From an uncultured Aquimarina sp. (GTDB taxonomy: Bacteria; Bacteroidota; Bacteroidia; Flavobacteriales; Flavobacteriaceae): DNA of 64,000 nt. Below, one piece after another: positions 15,890 to 24,747 of this stretch. The notes beneath the pieces are model-generated. The model saw only the letters and a list, made by a program, of their open reading frames with translations. It did not search any database and was not told where the DNA came from. The stretch is taken from contig CANMSO010000001.1 of assembly GCA_947500545.1 (NCBI GenBank), forward strand, positions 124,001-188,000, given 5' to 3'. The position numbers and the translations under genes are program-made. Each line of letters opens with the position of its first letter. The first letter of the stretch is position 1.

Positions 15890-16777
15890 ATGCAAGATGA
15901 AATTGAAAATATTATCTTTTCACGATTTGTAAATCAAGCTATTCCCTTTGAGCTTATCACAATTGAAGAATTGTATAAACGCTGTAAAGAAAGCAACTAT
16001 GATTTATCTATTCCTCATAGAATTGAGTTTCACGCATTGATTATTATTTTTGAAGGAGAGAGTAAACACTTTGTTGATTTTAAAGAAGAAATTCTATGCT
16101 CTGGATTGATTCTCCCATTAACTAAAGGTCAAGTCCATTCTTTTAATAAAGAGCTAACTATAAAGGGATTTATTATTTCATTTGAAGAAAGTTTTATTAC
16201 TCAAAATACAAGCGACAAAAACTTATTTCACTTTCTTCATATTTATCATACTCCAAGTATTTTAATTGGTAAAGAAAATCTAGAGCGTTTAACTCCTTTT
16301 CTAGTACTCCTAGAAAAATTACATCAAGATTCTAATATTAACTTAAAGTCTGAAGTTGTAAATTCTGCCTTTTTAACTTTACTTTTCCAAATCAAACGGC
16401 TTTCTATATATCAACATAAAACTTTTGAAAGTCAGCGATTCAAAGATTTTATAAAATTTAAGCAACTAATTACAAAACACTATAATGAGACGCATAATGC
16501 AAAAGACTATGCGCATAAATTATCCATCTCATATAAATACCTGAATGATATTTGTAAAGAAATTAGCCGTAAAACAGCTAAATCTTTTTTAGATAGTTGG
16601 CTACTACTTGAAATAAAACGAAATCTTTCAGAGAATAAATACACTTCTCAAGAAATTGCTTTTAAAATGGGATTCAATGAACCTTCCAACTTTATCCGTT
16701 TCTTTAAAAAGTTTACAGGAATTACTCCTATTCAATTTCAATACAAATTAAAAAAATCTTCCTCGGTTAGAGATTGA
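15890..16777 (+). CDS. AraC-family transcriptional regulator
   Basis: It has 295 residues. The N-terminal half (IEFHALIIIFEGESKHFVDFK, LPLTKGQVHSFNK) is an AraC-type cupin sensor domain. The C-terminal 100 residues hold both HTH motifs: NAKDYAHKLSISYKYLNDICK and SQEIAFKMGFNEPSNFIRFF, followed by FTGITPIQFQ. It is the first gene of a four-gene group in one direction and the likely local regulator. The start is 12 bases downstream of attC-like site 2, so its promoter should lie within the site. Confidence 0.85.
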   Translation: MQDEIENIIFSRFVNQAIPFELITIEELYKRCKESNYDLSIPHRIEFHALIIIFEGESKHFVDFKEEILCSGLILPLTKGQVHSFNKELTIKGFIISFEESFITQNTSDKNLFHFLHIYHTPSILIGKENLERLTPFLVLLEKLHQDSNINLKSEVVNSAFLTLLFQIKRLSIYQHKTFESQRFKDFIKFKQLITKHYNETHNAKDYAHKLSISYKYLNDICKEISRKTAKSFLDSWLLLEIKRNLSENKYTSQEIAFKMGFNEPSNFIRFFKKFTGITPIQFQYKLKKSSSVRD

Positions 16778-16853
16778 CTATTTATAATTTCAAATAGATA
16801 ATTAAGAACTAAGCTCTTCCTCAGATATTTGTATCAAACAAAATTTGATATAA

Positions 16854-17516
16854 ATGAAACTTCAAAAAGAGTTAAAACTAATGAGGGATGCTACTATGGA
16901 GCGTATGCCTCAACCAATAATTCAGGTATTTAAAGACAATATAAATACACTTCGAAAAAATAAACTAAAAGAAAATGCTCTTCAAATAGGTGATAAGGTT
17001 CCTAATTTACCACTAAAAAACATCTATGGAAGCACAGTCTTACTAAGCGACCTGCAACAATCAGAATTTTTAATTCTAAATTTTTACAGAGGAGGATGGT
17101 GTCCATACTGTAATTTAGAATTAAGGGAATATGAAAGGCTGCGAAGTGATTTTAACAATGTGAATGCCGATATTATTGGAATCAGTTCTGAAACACCAAG
17201 CAGAGCAAATAATACAACAAATAAAAATGCTCTGAAATTTCCGGTTTTAACAGATGTAGATGCACAATTGATGAAAGCAATTGGAATTGTATTTCAATTA
17301 GATGAGGCCACTAAACGAGAGTACGAGAATTTTGGGATGGATTTTACTGAAATTCATGGGAATAACAAATTTGAATTACCGGTACCAGCAGTCTATGTAG
17401 TTAATAAAGATATGCAAATCGTTTACACTCATTTTGAAGAAAACTACATGACGCGTTTAGAAGTGTCTGAACTTTTAAACATTTTAAAAAATAAATTAAT
17501 ATTAAAAACAATATAG
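16854..17516 (+). CDS. peroxiredoxin-like protein (AhpC/TSA family)
   Basis: It has 220 residues. The thioredoxin fold starts at about 40 (IGDKVPNLPLKNIYGSTVLL), with the active-site region LNFYRGGWCPYCNLELREY, which has a CPYC motif as in two-cysteine members, then DIIGISSETP and FPVLTDVDAQLMKAIG. The likely role is thiol-dependent removal of peroxides. It lies 76 bases after the AraC gene and 3 bases before the DoxX-like gene, in one probable operon for oxidative or electrophile stress. Confidence 0.85.
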   Translation: MKLQKELKLMRDATMERMPQPIIQVFKDNINTLRKNKLKENALQIGDKVPNLPLKNIYGSTVLLSDLQQSEFLILNFYRGGWCPYCNLELREYERLRSDFNNVNADIIGISSETPSRANNTTNKNALKFPVLTDVDAQLMKAIGIVFQLDEATKREYENFGMDFTEIHGNNKFELPVPAVYVVNKDMQIVYTHFEENYMTRLEVSELLNILKNKLILKTI

Positions 17517-17519
17517 AAT

Positions 17520-17903
17520 ATGAAAAAGAATAAAATTATTTTTTGGGTTGCGACTGGATTATTATGTGTCCTGTTTTTTTCTGGAGCCATGATGTATATT
17601 TTTAACTACTCAAGAGCAGAAGACTTTTTTATCAGTCTTGGATTTCCAACTTGGATTATTTACCCATTGGCAATCCTCAAAATTTTAGGAGCAATTGCCA
17701 TTTTAACCAAGAAATCAAATTTCTTGAAAGAACTCGCTTATGCAGGATTCTTATTTGATGCCGTTTTAGCTTTGGCAGCTCACATCATGGTAAGCGATGG
17801 AGAATATGCTCCTGCAATTATTGCTCTTGTTTTACTAACTATTTCGTGGATATATGATAGAAAAGCATATGGGAATTACTTTCAAAATCTGACTTCACAA
17901 TGA
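17520..17903 (+). CDS. DoxX-like four-helix membrane protein
   Basis: It has 127 residues and four hydrophobic helices (about 8-28, 44-61, 69-90 and 98-114). The pattern FLFSGAMM-like helix 1 (VLFFSGAMMYIF), SLGFPTWIIYPLAILKILGA and AGFLFDAVLALAAHIM fits the DoxX_2 family. Partners often encode redox proteins, as here. Its end overlaps the next gene by 4 bases (ATGA). Confidence 0.85.
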   Translation: MKKNKIIFWVATGLLCVLFFSGAMMYIFNYSRAEDFFISLGFPTWIIYPLAILKILGAIAILTKKSNFLKELAYAGFLFDAVLALAAHIMVSDGEYAPAIIALVLLTISWIYDRKAYGNYFQNLTSQ

Positions 17904-18283
17904 AAAAACAATCAGAGATGGGTTTAAAGAAAACCGTAGAAAATTTAATCAAAGCTGGTACAACTTTTGACGTAGAACAGTTGGAATTGATTTATCATAG
18001 AGAACTAAAAGTAATTATGATGGATAACAAAGGCCAAATAATGATTTCGAATAAGGAAACATTTAAAAACCTATTTCAAGTAAAAAAAGAAAATGGGGAT
18101 TCACCACTAAATGATTGGGCTGAATTTCATCACATTGAAACAAATGAAAATAATGGTCATGTAATTGTTACAAGAAAAGTGAACTTAACAGGAATTGAGC
18201 AGAAAATTATTCTAAGCATTGATTTAATTTGGGAAGAAAATCGTTGGCAAGTAATTAGAGAAGTTATTTTATCTAAACTTTAG
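17900..18283 (+). CDS. NTF2-like (SnoaL/DUF4440-type) small protein
   Basis: It has 127 residues. A helix (VENLIKAGTTFDVEQLELIYH) is followed by strands LKVIMMDNKGQIMI, KLFQVKK-like helix, AEFHHIETNENNGHVIVTRK and DLIWEENRWQVIREVI, the usual NTF2-fold order. Ligand and reaction are unknown. It overlaps the DoxX gene by 4 bases and ends unit 3. Confidence 0.65.
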   Translation: MKKQSEMGLKKTVENLIKAGTTFDVEQLELIYHRELKVIMMDNKGQIMISNKETFKNLFQVKKENGDSPLNDWAEFHHIETNENNGHVIVTRKVNLTGIEQKIILSIDLIWEENRWQVIREVILSKL

Positions 18284-18318
18284 AAGTATGGTGCAAACTA
18301 AATAACTAATAAAATAAC

Positions 18319-18454
18319 TGGCTACAACAACGTATAAAAAGAATAGCGGTTTGAGTGCAGGCTCGAACCGTTTTGGCGTTTAATTGAGTATATTACAAAC
18401 AAAAAATAATAGTAATCAATCCGCTACTGCTATTATACAAAACCGTTACACAAT
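18319..18454. repeat. attC-like palindromic site 3
   Basis: The left core CTACAAC, 4-base spacer AACG and inner arm TATAAAAAGAATAGCGG face an inner arm whose reverse complement reads TATAATAGCAGTAGCGG (13 of 17 matches), a 7-base spacer and the right core GTTACAC. A 9-bp hairpin CGGTTTGAG / CTCGAACCG (18347-18370) sits inside. The left core is the exact partner of the unit start at 15868. Confidence 0.6.
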
Positions 18455-18560
18455 TACAATTTACATTCTGAACTAAAAAGCCGTAATTCAGCATTATAGC
18501 TGATTTAAATCATTGTTTAGTTGAACCTCTAAGCGTATTTTATTGGAAACTCTATTAACG

Positions 18561-19667
18561 ATGAAAAGGCGAAAATTCATAACCATAGCTGGAGCGGGAA
18601 CTATAGCTATAGGCGGATTAACCTATTTTTTAAACGATAGCTACCAAAATCAGAAATATAAAGAGAGAGTTATTGATACTTGGAGGCACTCTAATAAATT
18701 AAATGACTCTAATACTGCACTAATGTTTGAACTAGTTAGATACGCGACATTAGCGGCTAACAGTCATAATACGCAACCCTGGTATTTCAAAATTGGAAAC
18801 AAGAAAATTACTATCTCTCCCGATTTTACTAGACGGTGTTCAGCTGTAGATCCAGATGACCATCATCTTTATGCAAGCCTAGGGTGTGCCGCAGAAAATG
18901 TTGTGCATGCCGCTAGAGCATTTGGTTTAGAAGCCAATGTTTCAATTCATGATGGCTCAGATGAAGTAATTCAAATAGATTTCGAGCCTACTTCTTCAGA
19001 CCAATCTGACTTATTCCTCGCTATTCCTAAAAGGCAGTGTACAAGAGCCATCTATGATAGCACAAAAGCATCACCCCAACAACTCAAGGCATTGGAAGCT
19101 ATGGCACAAGATACTGGCATTTCTAGTCAGATATTTACAGATAAAACCGATTTAGAGGCCATTCTTGAGTTCGTCGTAGCAGGAAATACAGATCAAATGC
19201 GAGATCAAGCTTTTATAAAAGAGCTTAAGGATTGGTTACGATTTAATCCGTATTCAGCCATGAAACATGGTGATGGGCTTTATACTGCTACTTCGGGGAA
19301 TCCCACTTTTCCAAGTTTTGTTGGCAGACTATTTTTTGACCTAGCGTTTAAGGAAAAAACCGAAAATGACAAATACAGAGACCAGATAAGAAGTTCAGCG
19401 GGTGTTATCGCTTTTGTTTCTGAACAGGATGATATTGAACATTGGATCAAGGCGGGAAGGAGTTACCAACGCTTTGCATTACAAGCTACTGCATTAGGGT
19501 TAAAACATTCGTTTGTTAATCAGGCCGTTGAAGTTCCAGAAGTACGGGATCAATTGGCAAATTACCTGAATATAGGAAATCGAAGAACCGATTTATTAAT
19601 TAGGTTTGGACATGGAAAAGAGCTTCCAAAATCTCTTAGACGTCCTGTACGTGAAGTGATTATTTAG
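18561..19667 (+). CDS. Acg-family nitroreductase with Tat-like signal
   Basis: I chose ATG 18561 (368 residues) because MKRRKFITIAGAGTIAIGG is a twin-arginine-type export signal; the frame is also open to a TTG at 18543. The FMN-binding nitroreductase fold of the Acg group shows in VRYATLAANSHNTQPWYFKI, GCAAENVVHAARAFGLEA and GRSYQRFALQATALGLKHSF. An FMN-dependent reduction is likely, substrate unknown. Export of a folded flavoprotein fits the Tat signal. It is the first gene of unit 4. Confidence 0.8.
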   Translation: MKRRKFITIAGAGTIAIGGLTYFLNDSYQNQKYKERVIDTWRHSNKLNDSNTALMFELVRYATLAANSHNTQPWYFKIGNKKITISPDFTRRCSAVDPDDHHLYASLGCAAENVVHAARAFGLEANVSIHDGSDEVIQIDFEPTSSDQSDLFLAIPKRQCTRAIYDSTKASPQQLKALEAMAQDTGISSQIFTDKTDLEAILEFVVAGNTDQMRDQAFIKELKDWLRFNPYSAMKHGDGLYTATSGNPTFPSFVGRLFFDLAFKEKTENDKYRDQIRSSAGVIAFVSEQDDIEHWIKAGRSYQRFALQATALGLKHSFVNQAVEVPEVRDQLANYLNIGNRRTDLLIRFGHGKELPKSLRRPVREVII

Positions 19668-19711
19668 TCCTGTACCGACTTGTAAATGAATTGTAACTAG
19701 TAAAAGTTCAT

Positions 19712-20215
19712 ATGAAAAAGATCATAAAGACACACGTAATCCCAAAAAATTCAATTATATCAAAGGGTTTTAACAACTACCATTATTGTGATTCTTTTTC
19801 TGTAGTAACACAAAAAAATGATAGTTTAGATCACATAACCACTACCATTTTTCAAACACCTAAATGGGCTGATCTATTAATGGGCATAAGAAACACAATG
19901 TTTAGTCTTTTTGGTTTAGATAAAGGGGGTTATAAGGATCACAGGCACATTGCAGATCATTATCCTGTAGGTTCTAGAGCAGTTTACTTTACTGTTATCG
20001 ATAGAAATGATAATGAAATTATAACTGCAGAGAATGATAAACATTTAGATTTTAGGATTTCTGTGTTTGAAAATGAAGAAGAACATAATAGAAGAATTCA
20101 TCTAACCACCTTAGTAAAGTACCATAATGCCTTAGGACGTTTCTATTTTTTTATTATAAGAGTGTTTCATAGAAGAATAGTTGTTGGTTTGTTGAAAAGG
20201 TTGATAAAGGAGTAA
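19712..20215 (+). CDS. DUF2867 family protein
   Basis: It has 167 residues. DUF2867 features: a region with YHYCDSFSV, then HIADHYPVGSRAVYFTVIDR, DKHLDFRISVF and LTTLVKYHNALGRFYFFIIRVFHR near the C-terminus. The function is unknown. The gene lies 44 bases after the nitroreductase and just before attC-like site 4. AATTGTAAC at 19689-19697 lies between the two genes and could be a worn core site. Confidence 0.75.
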   Translation: MKKIIKTHVIPKNSIISKGFNNYHYCDSFSVVTQKNDSLDHITTTIFQTPKWADLLMGIRNTMFSLFGLDKGGYKDHRHIADHYPVGSRAVYFTVIDRNDNEIITAENDKHLDFRISVFENEEEHNRRIHLTTLVKYHNALGRFYFFIIRVFHRRIVVGLLKRLIKE

Positions 20216-20218
20216 ACG

Positions 20219-20353
20219 GTGTATAACAAAGGGTATAATTAATTGCTTAAGTAGTTATATGCGAATCGGAAAATTCGGAGAATTTTCCTTAGGTTCATCC
20301 CTTTTTGCTAACTTTAGTCCTAACGTAACTAACCATACACAAACAAGTTAACA
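20219..20353. repeat. attC-like palindromic site 4
   Basis: The left core GTGTATAAC, 4-base spacer AAAG and arm GGTATAATTA face TAACCATACA, a 7-base spacer and GTTAACA. The 4/7 spacer asymmetry repeats that of sites 1 and 3. Inside lies CGGAAAATTC / GAATTTTCC. Its left core is only an imperfect partner of the unit start at 18445 (GTTACACAATT), unlike the other units. Confidence 0.5.
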
Positions 20354-20369
20354 ATACTCCTTAAAACAC

Positions 20370-20915
20370 ATGGCAAAAATATTTAATGAGATATCTCCAG
20401 AACAAAAAGAGTTTATAGCTGATCAGAAGATTTTCTTTGTGGGTACAGCAGCCGATGAAGGAAGAGTAAATGTTTCTCCTAAAGGTATGGATACGTTTAG
20501 GGTTGTTGGGGCTAATAGGATTATTTGGCTTAATCTTACGGGTAGCGGTAATGAAACTGCGGCTCATCTTCTTAAGAACAATAGGATGACGATCATGTTT
20601 TGTGCTTTTGAAGGCAAACCACTTATTTTAAGACTTTACGGAAGCGCTAAAATATATCATGCCCGTGATAAAGAATATCATAAGTATATTGATTCCTTTC
20701 CAAAAATAATGGGCGCAAGACAAATTATCGAAATGGAGGTGGACACTGTGCAGACTTCTTGCGGATTTGCGGTTCCGTTTATGGATTTTAACGAAGAACG
20801 AACACAACTAAAATCCTGGGCAGAAAAACAAGGAGAAGAACGTTTGCAAGAATACCATAAAGAAAGAAATAGTAAGAGCATCGATAATTTTGAAACAGGA
20901 ATAGTTCATGAATAA
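20370..20915 (+). CDS. pyridoxamine 5'-phosphate oxidase family protein
   Basis: It has 181 residues. The split-barrel FMN-binding fold is seen in FFVGTAADEGRVNVSPKGMD, RIIWLNLTGSGNETAAHLL, RMTIMFCAFEG and LRLYGSAKIYH. C-terminal residues QTSCGFAVPFMDF belong to the family too. These proteins are general flavin reductases; pyridoxal synthesis should not be assumed. It follows attC-like site 4, but no further site follows it, so it may be the first core gene after the array. Confidence 0.85.
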   Translation: MAKIFNEISPEQKEFIADQKIFFVGTAADEGRVNVSPKGMDTFRVVGANRIIWLNLTGSGNETAAHLLKNNRMTIMFCAFEGKPLILRLYGSAKIYHARDKEYHKYIDSFPKIMGARQIIEMEVDTVQTSCGFAVPFMDFNEERTQLKSWAEKQGEERLQEYHKERNSKSIDNFETGIVHE

Positions 20916-20948
20916 TAAAAACCCTCAAAAGAATTGATTTGTATACGC

Positions 20949-22100
20949 TTAAGGTATAATTTTAAAAGCAATCAATTGATTAAGTTGTAATAAAAATGAA
21001 TTAAAGTTATTGTCCGATATTACGACCAAGGTTCTGCTTCCATCTGCTAATTTAGGACCAAAAGTAATCCCTTCAAGATTGTCTACAATACTACTTGTTA
21101 ATTGGCTACGTATCATTTCAAAATTAAAAAGCAATGTTTTGGTAGCTTTAGTATATGTGGCATCAGAAAGCTTATCGATAAGAAGCGTGTTCGTGGCATT
21201 TGTGGCATCTACTTTATAAATTTTCACAGTATTCCCTCCATTAATGTATCCTGAAGAAAAAGAACGTTCCAGGGCCAAGAATTGATTTTCATCATATTCA
21301 AGTATCTCTACTAATCCATTAACTTCAAAGGATGTTCCCAGGGCGGCTTCTTTTGCTACCGGATCAAGTTCATAAGCAAATTGTCTTTCTGCTACTCCAG
21401 ATGTTTTATTAAAGAACGTAATTCTAACCGGAGATTCTGTATCCGTTGTCGTAGGTTCTGGGCCATCTTCAATAAGCGGTAATTCAAAAGAAACCCAATA
21501 CCCTTTGTTGTCAAAACTTAATGCAAGACCTTCTAAAACTCCGTTATGTCTTGGGCCAGACAAATCATCAACACTATTTGCCTTAAAATTATCAGGAAGG
21601 GTATAGCTCTTAATTTGATTTCCTTGTGTAGAAAATTCTATCAAAGCAGGGTCTACGTCAAAATTTATAGAGCCTTCACTGCTGTACAAAAAAGTACCAG
21701 AACTGCTATCAAATCGTATGCTTTCTGGATCAACAATACCTGCAGCCAGAGCATTACCATCAGCATCTTTGATTTCGTTCATTTTGGTAATCACAACATT
21801 CTGAAAAGAATTTGAATCATAGGAGATGTCGGCTTCATAATAGCGTATTGGCGGATTAGAAGTATCACAGATAATATACCATTTCCCATTCTGATAATCA
21901 ATACCAGAAAACCCTCCAATAGGAACACCTTCAATCTCTTGATTCGGAATTACAAATTCATCAATAAATTCAATACTACTAATGGTGTTACTATCAACCA
22001 CAGGTGATGGATTATCAGTATTGCTATCATTATTATTAGATGATGAACAATTAATAAAGAGTAAAATGATTAGAAAATAACTGCTGATTGACTTTAACAT
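20949..22100 (-). CDS. phytase-like esterase lipoprotein (PF13449 type)
   Basis: It has 383 residues. The lipobox lies in LLFINCSSSNN, so it is a probable outer-membrane or periplasmic lipoprotein. The family 'esterase-like activity of phytase' shows in GGFSGIDYQNGKWYIICDTS, DPESIRFDSSSGTFLYSSEG, GVLEGLALSFDNKGYWVSFE and LALERSFSSGYINGG. Substrate unknown. It is transcribed alone, convergent with 20370-20915 and divergent from the T9SS gene. Confidence 0.85.
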   Translation of the reverse strand: MLKSISSYFLIILLFINCSSSNNNDSNTDNPSPVVDSNTISSIEFIDEFVIPNQEIEGVPIGGFSGIDYQNGKWYIICDTSNPPIRYYEADISYDSNSFQNVVITKMNEIKDADGNALAAGIVDPESIRFDSSSGTFLYSSEGSINFDVDPALIEFSTQGNQIKSYTLPDNFKANSVDDLSGPRHNGVLEGLALSFDNKGYWVSFELPLIEDGPEPTTTDTESPVRITFFNKTSGVAERQFAYELDPVAKEAALGTSFEVNGLVEILEYDENQFLALERSFSSGYINGGNTVKIYKVDATNATNTLLIDKLSDATYTKATKTLLFNFEMIRSQLTSSIVDNLEGITFGPKLADGSRTLVVISDNNFNSFLLQLNQLIAFKIIP

Positions 22101-22274
22101 GATTGTATGAATTGCGATGTCATAAAGATATTGATTTATTGCTAAACCCTCTAATTAGATAGGTTTTTACCCCATGATTATGAGTTATACAACTCTTGAT
22201 ATTAATGTATTCATGCTATTACTTAGCAGGAATAACATATAGTCATTTATTAACCATACAAATACACAATTATT

Positions 22275-23960
22275 ATGAAAACAATTTTATACAGTTTGGT
22301 CTGTTGCTTTATTACGAGTTTGGGTTTTTCACAATTCCAACATAGTTATGGAACGCAAACAACAGAAATGGGAAGATCACTCGATCAACTTCAGAAAGTA
22401 GAAAAGGGATATCTAATAGGAGGCTATACAGCCCAAAGCCTAATAGGAGGCCTTGAAGCTACCCTTGTTAAAACGGATCTTAATGGTAATCAAATCTGGT
22501 CCAGGGTCTATGGCGGCGATAATCATGAATACTTTAATTCGGTAAGACAATCAAATTACTTTAGTCCAAATAATCCGGTTTCTTATGTTGCTGCAGGATA
22601 TATCAATAGTTATGGTTTTGGATCGGGAGATGCATTTCTTATGGGTACAAATACCAACGGTATTCCGGTTTTTTCTAATGTATATGGTGGCAGCGGGCTA
22701 GATATGGCACACTGTGTACAAAGTATTAAAGATGAATACGGAAAACCAGGATATATTTTTGTTGGTGAGACCAGGAGTTATCCTAGTGCTTATCCCGGAG
22801 CTAATGTATATGTAGTACGAACAGATCATCTTGGAAACCTTACCAGAGCCACTGTAATTGGCGGCAGAGGAGACCAGAGAGGCATGTGGATAGAGCAAAC
22901 AGAGGATGGGGGATTTATAATTGCAGGGTCTACTAATTACTCTGAATGTGGTGGGAGTGCTACATTGCCAAACCCGTCTACAGACATTTTTGTAATCAAA
23001 TTAAAGCCTAACCTTACTATGGAATGGAATAGGATAATAGGATATCCAGATATGTTAGACCCAACACGTTCCTATAGAAATGTAGCCCAATGCGTAAAGC
23101 AGAATAAAGAAGGTAATTATGTCCTCACAGGCTATACAACAAGTTTTGGAATTGATAACTCTTACGATGCTTTTTTGTTATTTCTGGATAAAGGCGGAAA
23201 CTTTTTAGGCATGAAAACCTATGGTACAGAGCGAAGAGAGTTAGGATTTGGGGTAGAGGAAACTTTTGATGCAGCTGGAAATCAGTTATATACAGTAGTG
23301 GGTCAAAGTAGTATTACATCTACAAAAGCACTTATGTTTCAAACAGATGCAGGTGGTAATCTACAATGGGCTCGTAATTATGGAAGAAATGGAGTTGAAG
23401 GAGGCTTAGAAATGGTAACAGATGATTTTGATCGAGGTTTTGCCTTTACAGGGTACACAACTTCACTAGGGGTTGGTAGTGCAGAGATTTATCTGGTAGA
23501 AACAACAGATACCGGAAAAACTGGTACGTCTTGCGAAAAAGAAATTGATCTTAAAGAAATTAAACATGAACCTTGTGTTACACGAAGTGCTCAACAGATT
23601 TTTGTTGATGATTTCAGGAAAATACAACATCCTGTGATTACTATAAAATATGAAAAAGACAGATGCGGTACTGTGTTTGGTTTTAGAACCGAAGATATTA
23701 AAATACTAGAAAAGGAAGAAAAAGCAGAGCTGTTTCCCAATCCGGTAAACGATCTTCTTACTATAAGTACAGGAGAAGAATCAAGAGTAACCAAAGTCAG
23801 AATTTTTGACATTAACGGTAACGAGGTCATTAAAAATATTGATATAAGCCAAGCAGGAGAAATAGTGTTATCTACAGAAGCTTTGAAATCGGGAATTTAT
23901 ATTGTGAATTTGAGTACCGAGGATGGTAAAACTCACATGTTGAAATTCTTAAAAAATTAG
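22275..23960 (+). CDS. T9SS type A cargo protein, secreted
   Basis: It has 561 residues with a signal peptide MKTILYSLVCCFITSLGFSQ. The body consists of repeated blocks such as GGDNHEYFN, GSGDAFLMGTNTNG, GGSGLDMAHC and DGGFIIAGSTNYS, a propeller-like repeat protein often seen on flavobacterial surfaces. The C-terminal 75 residues are a type A sorting domain (AELFPNPVNDLLTIS ... LKSGIYIVNLSTEDGKTHMLKFLK in parts), which sends it through the type IX system to the surface. No enzyme motif was seen. Confidence 0.85.
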   Translation: MKTILYSLVCCFITSLGFSQFQHSYGTQTTEMGRSLDQLQKVEKGYLIGGYTAQSLIGGLEATLVKTDLNGNQIWSRVYGGDNHEYFNSVRQSNYFSPNNPVSYVAAGYINSYGFGSGDAFLMGTNTNGIPVFSNVYGGSGLDMAHCVQSIKDEYGKPGYIFVGETRSYPSAYPGANVYVVRTDHLGNLTRATVIGGRGDQRGMWIEQTEDGGFIIAGSTNYSECGGSATLPNPSTDIFVIKLKPNLTMEWNRIIGYPDMLDPTRSYRNVAQCVKQNKEGNYVLTGYTTSFGIDNSYDAFLLFLDKGGNFLGMKTYGTERRELGFGVEETFDAAGNQLYTVVGQSSITSTKALMFQTDAGGNLQWARNYGRNGVEGGLEMVTDDFDRGFAFTGYTTSLGVGSAEIYLVETTDTGKTGTSCEKEIDLKEIKHEPCVTRSAQQIFVDDFRKIQHPVITIKYEKDRCGTVFGFRTEDIKILEKEEKAELFPNPVNDLLTISTGEESRVTKVRIFDINGNEVIKNIDISQAGEIVLSTEALKSGIYIVNLSTEDGKTHMLKFLKN

Positions 23961-23986
23961 CATTGTTTATTTAGATTTGTTGATTT

Positions 23987-24031
23987 TGAGCCATTTCTAG
24001 TATTTATATACCATAAGTGGCTCATTTTTAT
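23987..24031 (+). terminator. terminator after the T9SS cargo gene
   Basis: TGAGCCATTT (23987-23996) pairs with AAGTGGCTCA (24015-24024) with one G-T pair and is followed by TTTTTAT. It lies between two converging genes. Confidence 0.65.
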
Positions 24032-24042
24032 ACAATAAAGCT

Positions 24043-24747
24043 TCAGGAATTGATAAAAGCAACACTATGTGTCGCAGCTATTGCAGCCGTTTCTGTTCGC
24101 AATCTTGTATTGCCTAGCGTAATAGGAATATATTTTGCTGATAAGGCTGATTCAATCTCTTGTGGAGAAAAATCCCCTTCAGGACCAATTAGGATAGTCG
24201 TATTGGATTTTGGTAGTAATACATCCTTTAAAGATTGTTTGTTGGTTTCTTCACAATGCGCAATAAGTAATTGATTATTATTGTGTTGATTTAGAAAATC
24301 TGAGAATAAAATTGCTTCATTTAGTTTTGGTAAATAACATTGCAAAGATTGTTTCATTGCACTTTGTATAATACGTTCAAAACGTTCTGGTTTAATGACT
24401 TTTCTTTCACTATGATCACAGATGATTGGTGTTATCTCATCAATACCTATTTCTGTAGCTTTTTCAAGAAACCATTCATATCGATCATTCATTTTGGTAG
24501 GAGCTACTGCAAGATGAAGTTTGTAAGTTCTTGGTTGTTGTTTTTCGCAAGACTCGATTATAGCAATGCATTGCGAAGGATTAGAAAATGTTATGCGCGC
24601 AATGAATATGTTCCCTTTTCCATTTGTAATATGTAATTTATCTCCTTCTTTTTTACGTAAAACTTTAGCAATATGTTTGCTTTCTTCTCTAGAGAATTTT
24701 ATTTCGGTACTAGATTCGGATAGTGTGTTGTTGTAAAATAATTGCAT
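24043..24747 (-). CDS. rsmE: 16S rRNA (uracil-1498-N3)-methyltransferase RsmE
   Basis: It has 234 residues. An N-terminal PUA-like domain (SREESKHIAKVLRKKEGDKL) is followed by a SPOUT domain with EKATEIGIDEITPIICDHSE, TTILIGPEGDFSPQEIESA and LGNTRLRTETAAIAA, the signature RsmE motifs. It methylates U1498 of 16S rRNA using SAM. It shares one base with the upstream tsaD gene (TAATG), so the two are translated together. Confidence 0.93.
   Translation of the reverse strand: MQLFYNNTLSESSTEIKFSREESKHIAKVLRKKEGDKLHITNGKGNIFIARITFSNPSQCIAIIESCEKQQPRTYKLHLAVAPTKMNDRYEWFLEKATEIGIDEITPIICDHSERKVIKPERFERIIQSAMKQSLQCYLPKLNEAILFSDFLNQHNNNQLLIAHCEETNKQSLKDVLLPKSNTTILIGPEGDFSPQEIESALSAKYIPITLGNTRLRTETAAIAATHSVAFINS

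Larger units (their letters stand above)
13750..20347 (+). mobile_element. candidate gene-cassette array with attC-like sites
   Basis: Four consecutive units, all with genes on the plus strand, are separated by palindromic spacers at 14796-14998, 15682-15877, 18319-18454 and 20219-20353. The unit starts GTTATACCAC (13750), GTTATGCTAC (14989) and GTTGTAGCCA (15868) are exact reverse complements of the left cores at the end of the same units: GTGGTATAAC (14796), GTAGCATAAC (15682) and TGGCTACAAC (18319). Integron cassettes behave this way because the site is complete only in the circular form. No integrase gene, attI site or insertion sequence is visible in the window. The left border is defined only by 13750. 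Confidence 0.55.
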
